This document shows positions 1 to 5,187 of a stretch of 5,861 nucleotides of DNA, piece by piece. The notes beneath the pieces were generated by a model. That model was not told the origin of the DNA. It was given only the letters and a program-made list of their open reading frames with translations, and searched no databases. Made by a program: the position numbers and the translations under genes. The stretch comes from Kosmotogaceae bacterium UBA1373 (GTDB lineage: Bacteria > Thermotogota > Thermotogae > Petrotogales > Kosmotogaceae): assembly GCA_002305955.1 (NCBI GenBank), contig DBRH01000057.1, positions 1 to 5,861 of the forward strand. The letters run 5' to 3'. Each line of letters opens with the position of its first letter. Within the stretch, counting starts at the first letter, position 1.

Positions 1-488
1 TGAAAGTGATTTACATAGGGAACCCCTTATTACGCCTCGTTTCCAAAAAAATCGAGGTTTTCGACGAAAAACTGAGGGAGTTCGTCGAGGAACTGAGCAA
101 GGCGATGTACGTCGAAGACGGCGTAGGCCTGGCCGCTCCGCAGGTCGGCGTTTCGAAAAGGATCTTCGTCTATGACGCGGGCGAAGGGATCAGAGTGGTT
201 ATCAACCCCGAGTTCCTCTGGAAGAGCGAAGAGACAGTGCAGATGGAGGAGGGCTGCCTGAGCATTCCCGGCATCTACGCCGATCTCTTCAGACCCTCGA
301 GTGTCAAGCTCCGCTATCAGGACGTAGAGGGTAACTTCCACGAGGAAGAACTCTCCGAGTACGCCGCGCGCATAGTCCAGCACGAGGCCGATCACCTCGA
401 GGGCGTTCTCTTCGTAGATCACCTCTCGTCCGCCAAAAGGGCCCTTTTAAAATCCAAACTGAATCAGATAATGAGGGAGAAAGTCTAG
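1..488 (+). CDS. def: Peptide deformylase (start codon clipped by one base)
   Basis: Metal-dependent cytoplasmic hydrolase that removes the N-formyl group from the initiator methionine of new proteins. All three family motifs are visible. Counted from the GTG at base 6 they are GVGLAAPQVG (39-48), EGCLSIP (82-88) and QHEADHLEG (125-133). Cys84, His126 and His130 are the expected metal ligands and Glu127 the catalytic acid. The GTG at base 6 is the first start fully inside the window. The frame also reads back through AAA to bases 1-2 (TG), so I infer an NTG start whose first base lies just outside, giving a protein beginning M-K-V-I-Y and about 162 residues long, normal for the family. The ribosome site is therefore not visible. 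fmt follows after 4 bases, the classic def-fmt pairing. Function is certain from the motifs; only the start is inferred. Confidence 0.96.
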   Translation, partial: KVIYIGNPLLRLVSKKIEVFDEKLREFVEELSKAMYVEDGVGLAAPQVGVSKRIFVYDAGEGIRVVINPEFLWKSEETVQMEEGCLSIPGIYADLFRPSSVKLRYQDVEGNFHEEELSEYAARIVQHEADHLEGVLFVDHLSSAKRALLKSKLNQIMREKV

Positions 489-492
489 TCCC

Positions 493-1425
493 ATGAGAAT
501 AGTCTTCATGGGAACACCGGATTTCGCGGCCTCCCATCTGGAAGCGCTGCTGGAAAGCAACTACAACGTAGTGGGAGTCTTTTCACAGCCCGACAGACCC
601 AAAGGCCGCGGCCGGAAGTTGACGCCCACCCCGGTTAAGCTGGTATCTCTCAAATACGGTATTCCCGTCTTCCAGCCCGATTCAGTCAACACCGGAGACG
701 GGTTCGATACTCTGTGCAAGCTCTCGCCCGACGTTATAATGACGGTAGCCTACGGAAAGCTCTTGAAAAAAAGAGTGATCGAGCTCCCCTCGCTTGGATG
801 TTATAACGTTCACGCGTCGCTGCTTCCAAGGTACAGGGGCGCCGCTCCGATTCAGCGGACGCTGGAAAACGGCGAGACCGAGACCGGGATCACGATTTTC
901 AAAATAGACGAGGGCATGGACAGCGGCCCGATCGCCGTGGCCGAATCGATAGAGATAGAGATGTCCGACAGTTTCGGTACGCTCTTTGAAAAGCTCCAGA
1001 CTCTCGGGAGGAAAATGCTTCTGAACTTCGCCGCTTCTCTCGATAACCGCAACCCTTTCCTGACACCGCAGAGCGACGAAGAGGCCTCTTTTGCCCCGAA
1101 GATACTTCCCGACGATCTTCTGTTGAAAGATTTCTCCAGCGCCACGCGTGTCTTTAACAAAATCAGGGCCTTCGACCCCGCTCCCGGAGTCAGGACCTCT
1201 CTGGGAGGAGAAATCGTCAAACTCTTCGGCGCCAGGCCGGGAGCGGAGGAAACGATCGGAATCGACGGAGAGATTGTCGAGATAGATGACTCTGGAATGG
1301 TTGTAAGCTGCGGGTCGGGAAGTGTTATCATATCGTTAGTGCAGTTTTCCGGCAAGAAAAAGATGCATCCCGTTGATGCTTTGAGTGGAAGACTGCTCGG
1401 AAAAGGTATGGTTTTGGGGGGATGA
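493..1425 (+). CDS. fmt: Methionyl-tRNA formyltransferase
   Basis: Transfers a formyl group from 10-formyltetrahydrofolate to Met-tRNA(fMet), supplying the substrate for translation initiation; Def in the gene before removes the group later. The 310-residue length is typical. The N-terminus MRIVFMGTPDF is the family signature and fixes the start. The N-terminal formyltransferase domain (about 1-180) carries the SLLPRYRGAAPIQ signature at 109-121 and the catalytic triad Asn105, His107 and Asp143, each one residue lower than in the E. coli enzyme. The C-terminal OB-fold tRNA-binding domain runs from about 205 and contains the familiar KIRAFDPAPGV stretch. The best Shine-Dalgarno match (AGGGAG, 474-479) lies inside def and is rather far (13 bases) from the ATG, so translation may be coupled to def, whose stop is 4 bases upstream. 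Confidence 0.97.
   Translation: MRIVFMGTPDFAASHLEALLESNYNVVGVFSQPDRPKGRGRKLTPTPVKLVSLKYGIPVFQPDSVNTGDGFDTLCKLSPDVIMTVAYGKLLKKRVIELPSLGCYNVHASLLPRYRGAAPIQRTLENGETETGITIFKIDEGMDSGPIAVAESIEIEMSDSFGTLFEKLQTLGRKMLLNFAASLDNRNPFLTPQSDEEASFAPKILPDDLLLKDFSSATRVFNKIRAFDPAPGVRTSLGGEIVKLFGARPGAEETIGIDGEIVEIDDSGMVVSCGSGSVIISLVQFSGKKKMHPVDALSGRLLGKGMVLGG
1416..1422 (+). promoter_or_regulatory. Ribosome binding site for the HMA-like gene
   Basis: GGGGGGA ends 6 bases before the TTG at 1429 and lies inside the last codons of fmt. This spacing is the main support for the TTG start, since no ATG or GTG is available between the fmt stop and this codon. Confidence 0.5.
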
Positions 1426-1428
1426 ACT

Positions 1429-1644
1429 TTGCCGAGAGTCGTCAGGCTCTTTCAGATCAAAAACCTCGTTAAAGAGGATGAAGCCGACAGGATAGCGAAG
1501 AAGCTCCGTTCGCTGGACGGAGTCGTGCACGTGCAGGTAGATGTGAACAGCGGTGTTCTCGAGATCGAATACGAGAACGCGATTATCGATCGTTACGTAA
1601 TCAGAGAAGAACTTCTCAAGATAGGTTTCGAGATGCTCATATGA
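1429..1644 (+). CDS. Small HMA-fold-like protein without CxxC
   Basis: Predicted 71-residue cytoplasmic protein with no signal peptide or membrane segment. Its pattern matches a heavy-metal-associated (HMA) domain, a beta-alpha-beta-beta-alpha-beta ferredoxin-like fold: strand (4-10), helix (15-27), the diagnostic SLDGV turn (28-32), strands around 33-38 and 43-49, a second helix (57-65) and a final IGFEML (65-70). Aligned back from SLDGV, the two metal-binding cysteines of the usual GMTCxxC loop fall at Lys15 and Glu18, and the protein has no cysteine at all, so copper or mercury chelation by the usual mechanism is unlikely. The TTG start is the first possible one after the fmt stop, only 3 bases away, and a G-rich ribosome site (GGGGGGA, 1416-1422) sits 6 bases before it. 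It probably shares the def-fmt transcript. Its role is unknown; the fold is inferred and the gene is well supported. Confidence 0.8.
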   Translation: MPRVVRLFQIKNLVKEDEADRIAKKLRSLDGVVHVQVDVNSGVLEIEYENAIIDRYVIREELLKIGFEMLI

Positions 1645-1665
1645 GCTTTATCCGCGTTGTGGCTT

Positions 1666-1688
1666 CTTGACAAAGGAATCCGGTCAAG
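1666..1688. repeat. Inverted repeat over the tRNA-Leu promoter
   Basis: CTTGAC (1666-1671) and GTCAAG (1683-1688) form a perfect 6-base inverted repeat with an 11-base centre. That centre holds a smaller GG/CC pairing at 1675-1676 and 1680-1681. The left arm contains most of the -35 box and the right arm lies in the promoter spacer. A T-rich run follows (1689-1699). It could be an operator, a weak terminator for the def-fmt operon, or chance. The tRNA-Gln promoter lacks the second arm. Confidence 0.4.
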
Positions 1689-1695
1689 TTATAAT
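1667..1695 (+). promoter_or_regulatory. Consensus sigma-70 promoter of tRNA-Leu
   Basis: The -35 box TTGACA (1667-1672) and the -10 box TATAAT (1690-1695) both match the housekeeping consensus at all six positions, with the ideal 17-base spacer. Transcription should begin near 1702, leaving a 5' leader of roughly 9 bases before the mature tRNA at 1711. The promoter starts only 22 bases after the stop codon of the HMA-like gene. Activity is inferred from the match to consensus. Confidence 0.92.
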
Positions 1696-1710
1696 TTTTC
1701 TCGTGAAGTT

Positions 1711-1798
1711 GCCGAGGTGGTGGAATTGGCAGACACGCATGGTTGAGGTCCATGTGGGCGTTTAGCCTATGCGGGTTCAAGTCCCGCCCTCGGCACCA
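1711..1798 (+). tRNA. tRNA-Leu (anticodon GAG)
   Basis: A complete class II tRNA cloverleaf. The acceptor stem is GCCGAGG (1711-1717) with CCTCGGC (1788-1794), followed by discriminator A (1795) and an encoded CCA (1796-1798). The anticodon stem CATGG/CCATG (1738-1742, 1750-1754) closes the loop TTGAGGT, with anticodon GAG at 1745-1747. A long variable arm typical of tRNA-Leu pairs TGGGC with GCCTA (1755-1759, 1765-1769). The T arm is GCGGG-TTCAAGT-CCCGC (1771-1787). GAG reads CUC and CUU; CTC is a common leucine codon in the neighbouring genes. It is a single-tRNA unit with its own promoter and terminator. Confidence 0.98.
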
Positions 1799-1801
1799 CC
1801 G

Positions 1802-1829
1802 AACCGGGTTTAGGCCCGGTTTTTCTTTT
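1802..1829 (+). terminator. Intrinsic terminator after tRNA-Leu
   Basis: AACCGGG (1802-1808) pairs perfectly with CCCGGTT (1815-1821) around a 6-base loop, and the T-rich run TTTTTCTTTT follows at 1820-1829. It begins 3 bases after the encoded CCA. It also stands between the tRNA promoter and the helicase gene, whose start codon is 22 bases after the T-run, so it may act as an attenuator for that gene. Confidence 0.93.
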
Positions 1830-1837
1830 CGCTTTTC

Positions 1838-1846
1838 GGAGAGGTG
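1838..1846 (+). promoter_or_regulatory. Ribosome binding site fixing the helicase start
   Basis: GGAGAGGTG offers GAGG with 6 bases, or GGAG with 9 bases, before the TTG at 1851. No other start in this frame has a comparable site; the ATG at 1917 has only an AGGA-type match about 13 bases away. Positions upstream of 1830 lie within the terminator or the tRNA. Confidence 0.75.
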
Positions 1847-1850
1847 CAGT

Positions 1851-4409
1851 TTGGAGGATATCCTGCTCGGTAAGGTTTTCAGGAGAGATTCCAGAAAAAG
1901 GATATCGCTGAGATACATGGACCAGGAAAAACCTTTCGTCTCGCTCGATATTGAAGAGCTCGACGGATACATGAAGGGTCTGGGAAACGGCTGTCTTTTC
2001 ATTCCCGGTTTGGCCGATGCCGAAAAGCTCACAGAGTATTCGGTAGATGAGAGGTTCCTGAAGAACTTCCTCGCCGCGGCGACCGCGGAGGACGTTCGAG
2101 ACCGTATAAGAGAGTACTCGGAGACTCTAAAAAAACTCCCCAAAGGGCTGACCTCAATCCTCGTCAGGCTCCCCGGCAGAGAAGGGCTGCGGAACTTCCT
2201 CCAGAAGTTTTTGAAGATGAGCCAGGTGATCGAGCCCTGGGAGGATTCCATCTCATCCTCTCTGGAGCTGGTCGAGCGTAGGGAGAGGAAAACCCAGAGA
2301 ATAGATATCCAGAAAGCCATCCGTCTGGTCTTCAGCGAAGGCGGTCTCCTGCAGGATCTTCTGTCCGGATACGAATACCGGCAGGAGCAGTTCATGGCGA
2401 GTCTGGAGATAGCCGAGTCGATAGTGAATGAAAACGGCATCATGATCGAGGCCGGAACCGGTACCGGCAAGAGTATGGCCTACCTGGCCCCGATCGCCTA
2501 TGCCTGCGTATCCACCATGAATCAGGCCGTCGTCGCGACAAGGACCAGAGTCCTGCAGGATCAGCTCGTAAAGAAAGATCTGCCGGTCATAAGACAACTG
2601 CCGAACCTCAAAGATCTCAGATCGCTCTCCCTCAAGGGAAGGGAAAGATACCTCTGCCTGCGCAAGCTGTACGAGAGCCTTCGAATCGTTTCAAACGGAC
2701 TGGTAGCCAGCGATTCCGCCTGGGAGATCTTCGGCGTTCTTCTCTGGTCTATCCTCACTCCCGACGGAGATCTCGACTCGCTCACGCTCGGAGACGACAC
2801 AAGGATGACTCTGGCAGGAAACAGATTCGACTGTACAAGGAGATTATGCCCGCTGTACGATACCTGCCCTTATTACGTAGCCCGCGATAACGCCAGGAAC
2901 GCCGATATAGTCGTCACCAACCACTCTCTGCTCTTCAGCGAGGCGAACCTGAGGATCATGGACGGGGAGGAGGAGGATTTCGAAGCCCTCGGCACCCTCC
3001 TGCCGTCCTTCAGATACCTGGTTTTGGACGAGGCTCACGAGGTGGAAAACTCGCTGACCCAGGCCATGAGTTTCACGCTTGACCCGGCCGAGGCGGTCTC
3101 TTCACTCAAGAAGGCCATAAAATCCGTCAGAAGCTGTTTCGGTTTTCTAAAGCGCCACTTCGACGAGGAGTTTCTCAGAAAACTCTGGGTCAAAATGAAC
3201 GCGGCGACAGAAGAGCTGGAAGGCATACTGCGGGAACTGGTCGAGCACGGCAGAACGCTTTCGAATGGAGAGAAGAGGACTTTCACGAAAGAGACCCTTC
3301 CGGAACTGGTAGAAATTCTCCTCAAGATGGCCGACAGACTCCAGATCCATATCGCCGTTTCCGGTCAGACGATACAGATGCTCGACGATGTCCAGGAGCA
3401 GAGCGAGGGAAAGGGCGAAGAGCTCTCAATGATCCTGAAGGGGTTGCACGCCGAGCTCCGCGAGTGGGCCAGACAGATCGCCGGCATAACGGCGACGGAG
3501 AGCTCGAAAGTCGTCTATATACACAAGCAGGAGAGATTAAACGGAAATGGATTGAAGATAACCTCCTCGCCCGTTCAGAACGACAGGATCATGTCCAGCG
3601 TCTTTCCAAACGTGAAGGTCAAGATCTTCATCTCGGCGACCCTGTGGGTCTACAGCAAGGGCAGCGACGGATTCAACTACGCAAGGCGCGTGATAGGCGC
3701 CAGGGAGGATTATCCGGCCATAAGGCTCGGCACATCCTTCGACTACACCCAGCAGTTGAAATTCTTCGTGCCCTCGGACATGCCCGATTACAGGCCAAAC
3801 TCTCTATCTTATCTGGAAAGCGCCTCCCGGTTCATCGAGACTGCCTTGAGCATAGTGGACGGGGGATCTCTCGTACTGTTCACCTCTTACGACGATATGA
3901 AGACAACGGCCGGGAGGATCGAAAAAAACCTGGAAGGGATAACAGTCAACGTTCAGGAGAGAAACGACAGCCCGGCCATCCTGCTGGCCGAGCATATAAA
4001 TTCGAAGAGATCGGTCATCTTCGGCACCAGGGCCTTCTGGGAAGGGATCGACCTCCCCGGCGAGCAGCTCAAGTTGCTCATCGTCTACAAACTCCCGTTC
4101 GAAAGGCCGGATGAACCTCTGATAGAGGCGAGGATAAAGCATTACGGGACCCGCAACCCTTCGGAGGGCATGAACAAATACTACTACCCGAAGATGATAA
4201 CGGCCTTCAGACAGGGGATCGGAAGACTCATAAGATCTAGAAGGGATCACGGGGTGGTGATAGTGCTCGACGCGAGAATGGTCGATCCCAACAGACCCTA
4301 CTCGAAGAAGCTCCGGGCGTCCATGACGCCGGGCATAGAGATCCAGAGCGTCAGGAGTAACCAGATTTTTACCCGGCTGAGAAGTTTGAAAAAGGAAGGG
4401 TGGCTTTGA
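1851..4409 (+). CDS. DinG/XPD-family iron-sulfur DNA helicase
   Basis: Predicted 852-residue superfamily 2 helicase of the DinG/XPD group, ATP-driven 5'-to-3' DNA unwinding enzymes involved in repair and in removing R-loops or G-quadruplexes. Motifs in order: YEYRQEQ (174-180), Walker A AGTGTGKS (201-208), the DEAH box (393-396), SATL (595-598), EGIDLPG, and QGIGRLIR (788-795). Cys269, Cys328, Cys333 and Cys339 match the 4Fe-4S ligands of DinG, including the CX4CX5C end spacing. Residues of about 400-590 between DEAH and SATL fit the helical arch region. The first 170 or so residues are an extension of unassigned fold. They contain no histidine and no DEDDh exonuclease motif, so they are not the active exonuclease of Bacillus-type DinG. 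The TTG start is chosen from the ribosome site; the frame is open further upstream but enters the tRNA. The comF gene overlaps its stop. The family is certain; the exact orthology and substrate are not. Confidence 0.93.
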   Translation: MEDILLGKVFRRDSRKRISLRYMDQEKPFVSLDIEELDGYMKGLGNGCLFIPGLADAEKLTEYSVDERFLKNFLAAATAEDVRDRIREYSETLKKLPKGLTSILVRLPGREGLRNFLQKFLKMSQVIEPWEDSISSSLELVERRERKTQRIDIQKAIRLVFSEGGLLQDLLSGYEYRQEQFMASLEIAESIVNENGIMIEAGTGTGKSMAYLAPIAYACVSTMNQAVVATRTRVLQDQLVKKDLPVIRQLPNLKDLRSLSLKGRERYLCLRKLYESLRIVSNGLVASDSAWEIFGVLLWSILTPDGDLDSLTLGDDTRMTLAGNRFDCTRRLCPLYDTCPYYVARDNARNADIVVTNHSLLFSEANLRIMDGEEEDFEALGTLLPSFRYLVLDEAHEVENSLTQAMSFTLDPAEAVSSLKKAIKSVRSCFGFLKRHFDEEFLRKLWVKMNAATEELEGILRELVEHGRTLSNGEKRTFTKETLPELVEILLKMADRLQIHIAVSGQTIQMLDDVQEQSEGKGEELSMILKGLHAELREWARQIAGITATESSKVVYIHKQERLNGNGLKITSSPVQNDRIMSSVFPNVKVKIFISATLWVYSKGSDGFNYARRVIGAREDYPAIRLGTSFDYTQQLKFFVPSDMPDYRPNSLSYLESASRFIETALSIVDGGSLVLFTSYDDMKTTAGRIEKNLEGITVNVQERNDSPAILLAEHINSKRSVIFGTRAFWEGIDLPGEQLKLLIVYKLPFERPDEPLIEARIKHYGTRNPSEGMNKYYYPKMITAFRQGIGRLIRSRRDHGVVIVLDARMVDPNRPYSKKLRASMTPGIEIQSVRSNQIFTRLRSLKKEGWL
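4393..4400 (+). promoter_or_regulatory. Ribosome binding site for comF
   Basis: AGGAAGGG lies inside the last helicase codons. It ends 5 bases before the TTG at 4406 but touches the alternative GTG at 4400, which is too close to be used well. This favours the TTG, whose bases overlap the helicase stop in the sequence TTGA. Confidence 0.6.
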
Positions 4410-5038
4410 AGATTTCGAGGGTGATTTCGCACTTTTTCCCGAACAGGTGTGAGGCCTGCGACTGCGAGATCGAAGTAGACGCCGTTCTCTGTAGCGAGTG
4501 CGGAAAGCTGATAAAAGGGCCGATCATGGCTCCTTTTGAGCTCGCGCATATAGACAGGGCCTACTCTTACTGGAGTTACGATACCCCGCTCAGAGAAATG
4601 ATTCACGCCTACAAATTCGGCGACAGGCCGAAAATGGCCGGCCTCTTCTCGAAAATGCTCCTTGAAATGTTCCTGGCCTTTGGAGGGGGCGTAGATACGG
4701 TCGTACCCGTTCCTACAACTGCGGAAGCCTTCAGAAAGAGGGGCTTCGACACCAACCACCTCATACTGAAAAAACTCTCCGGAGACCTGGATGTGAAGAT
4801 CGAAGACGTTCTTGTGGCGACGGGTAAGAGATCGCCACAATCGCGTCTCAAACTGGCCGACAGACATGGAAACGTAGAGGGCAAGTTCCGTGTCAAAAGG
4901 GAGCTTTCGACCGGGAAAATAATACTCTTCGACGACGTCGTAACGACTGGTGCAACCGTTGGGCAATGTGCTAGAGTCTTAAGAGAGAAAGGCGTTAAAG
5001 AAATCACGCTCTTCTCGATCGCGAAAGCAAAAAAATAG
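4406..5038 (+). CDS. comF: ComF-family amidophosphoribosyltransferase-like protein
   Basis: A 210-residue ComFC-type protein, the usual length. In naturally competent bacteria such proteins help bring transforming DNA into the cytoplasm, but the family also occurs in bacteria not known to be competent, so competence here is an inference. The N-terminus carries a zinc-ribbon-like pair of CxxC motifs (Cys15/Cys18 and Cys29/Cys32) after the typical FFPNRC stretch. The phosphoribosyltransferase domain follows: VDTVVPVP (97-103), the RKRGFDTNHL region (110-119), SPQSRLKLADR (143-153), and the PRPP-binding signature ILFDDVVTTGAT (173-184) with its acidic pair Asp176/Asp177. The TTG start at 4406 overlaps the helicase stop and has the better ribosome-site spacing; GTG at 4400 would add two residues. 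Cotranscription and translational coupling with the helicase are very likely. Its last lysine codons double as the T-tract of the convergent tRNA-Gln terminator. Confidence 0.92.
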   Translation: MKISRVISHFFPNRCEACDCEIEVDAVLCSECGKLIKGPIMAPFELAHIDRAYSYWSYDTPLREMIHAYKFGDRPKMAGLFSKMLLEMFLAFGGGVDTVVPVPTTAEAFRKRGFDTNHLILKKLSGDLDVKIEDVLVATGKRSPQSRLKLADRHGNVEGKFRVKRELSTGKIILFDDVVTTGATVGQCARVLREKGVKEITLFSIAKAKK

Positions 5039-5052
5039 GGCCTCGAAGGCCC
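5029..5052 (-). terminator. Intrinsic terminator of tRNA-Gln
   Basis: Read on the - strand after the CCA, GGGCCT and AGGCCC (5038-5052 on +) form a 6-pair GC-rich stem with a 3-base loop. It is followed by TA and seven Ts (complement of the A-run 5029-5035). It starts 2 bases past the tRNA end. It overlaps the comF stop codon and last two lysine codons. On the + strand the same hairpin has no T-run, so it should not efficiently end comF transcription. Confidence 0.88.
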
Positions 5053-5053
5053 C

Positions 5054-5128
5054 TGGCTGGGAGAGGAGGACTCGAACCTCCATCGGCGGATCCAGAGTCC
5101 GCTGTCCTACCAATTGGACGATCTCCCA
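5054..5128 (-). tRNA. tRNA-Gln (anticodon CTG)
   Basis: A complete 75-base cloverleaf on the - strand. The acceptor arms TGGGAGA (5122-5128) and TCTCCCA (5058-5064) are perfectly paired, with discriminator G (5057) and encoded CCA (5054-5056). The T arm is GGAGG-TTCGAGT-CCTCC (5065-5081). The anticodon stem TCCGC... GCGGA on the + strand view spans 5086-5102, with anticodon CTG from 5093-5095. It reads CAG, the dominant glutamine codon in the neighbouring genes. A tRNA-Gln(TTG) for CAA must be elsewhere. The gene is convergent with comF and has its own promoter and terminator. Confidence 0.98.
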
Positions 5129-5139
5129 AGACAGTAAAG

Positions 5140-5168
5140 ATTATAAAGCACAAGATAATTGGTGTCAA
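5140..5168 (-). promoter_or_regulatory. Consensus sigma-70 promoter of tRNA-Gln
   Basis: On the - strand, TTGACA (5163-5168) and TATAAT (5140-5145) match the consensus perfectly with a 17-base spacer (5146-5162). Only 11 bases separate the -10 box from the tRNA 5' end at 5128, so the leader is about 4 bases. The -35 box lies 7 bases from the ribosome site of the divergent glycosyltransferase gene. Confidence 0.92.
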
Positions 5169-5175
5169 GCGATCT

Positions 5176-5180
5176 GGAGG
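5176..5180 (+). promoter_or_regulatory. Ribosome binding site of the glycosyltransferase
   Basis: GGAGG, a full match to the anti-Shine-Dalgarno core, ends 7 bases before the ATG at 5188 and fixes that start. Confidence 0.8.
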
Positions 5181-5187
5181 CCTTCTG

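Noticed and set aside
1645..1710. Search for a riboswitch or T-box before the tRNA-Leu/helicase region
   Set aside because: The gap is only 66 bases and is filled by the tRNA promoter and a small dyad; no T-box sequence or larger structure is visible.
1743..1850. Upstream extension of the helicase frame by 36 codons to 1743
   Set aside because: It would start in the anticodon loop of tRNA-Leu and be translated across the terminator. The TTG at 1851 has a proper ribosome site and is followed by the plausible protein start.
1932..1968. Possible exonuclease motif I (SLDIEELDG) in the helicase N-terminus
   Set aside because: Only a D-x-E resemblance exists. The other DEDDh motifs and the required histidine are absent from the first 171 residues.
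1637..2470. 277-codon open frame on the - strand
   Set aside because: It lies antisense to tRNA-Leu and the helicase N-terminus. Its serine/arginine-rich composition is typical of a shadow frame, and no recognisable domain is present.
3464..4114. 216-codon + strand frame inside the helicase
   Set aside because: It overlaps the conserved SATL and later helicase motifs in another frame. Its product is low-complexity and rich in Arg, Gln and Gly, with no motif or ribosome site.
4298..5007. Long - strand frames opposite the helicase end and comF
   Set aside because: They are antisense to well-conserved coding sequence (the comF CxxC pairs and PRPP motif) and have no recognisable domain.
5038..5052. 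Hairpin after comF as a + strand terminator
   Set aside because: In the + direction the stem is followed by CCTGGCTGG without a T-run. The T-run exists only in the - direction, so it is assigned to tRNA-Gln.
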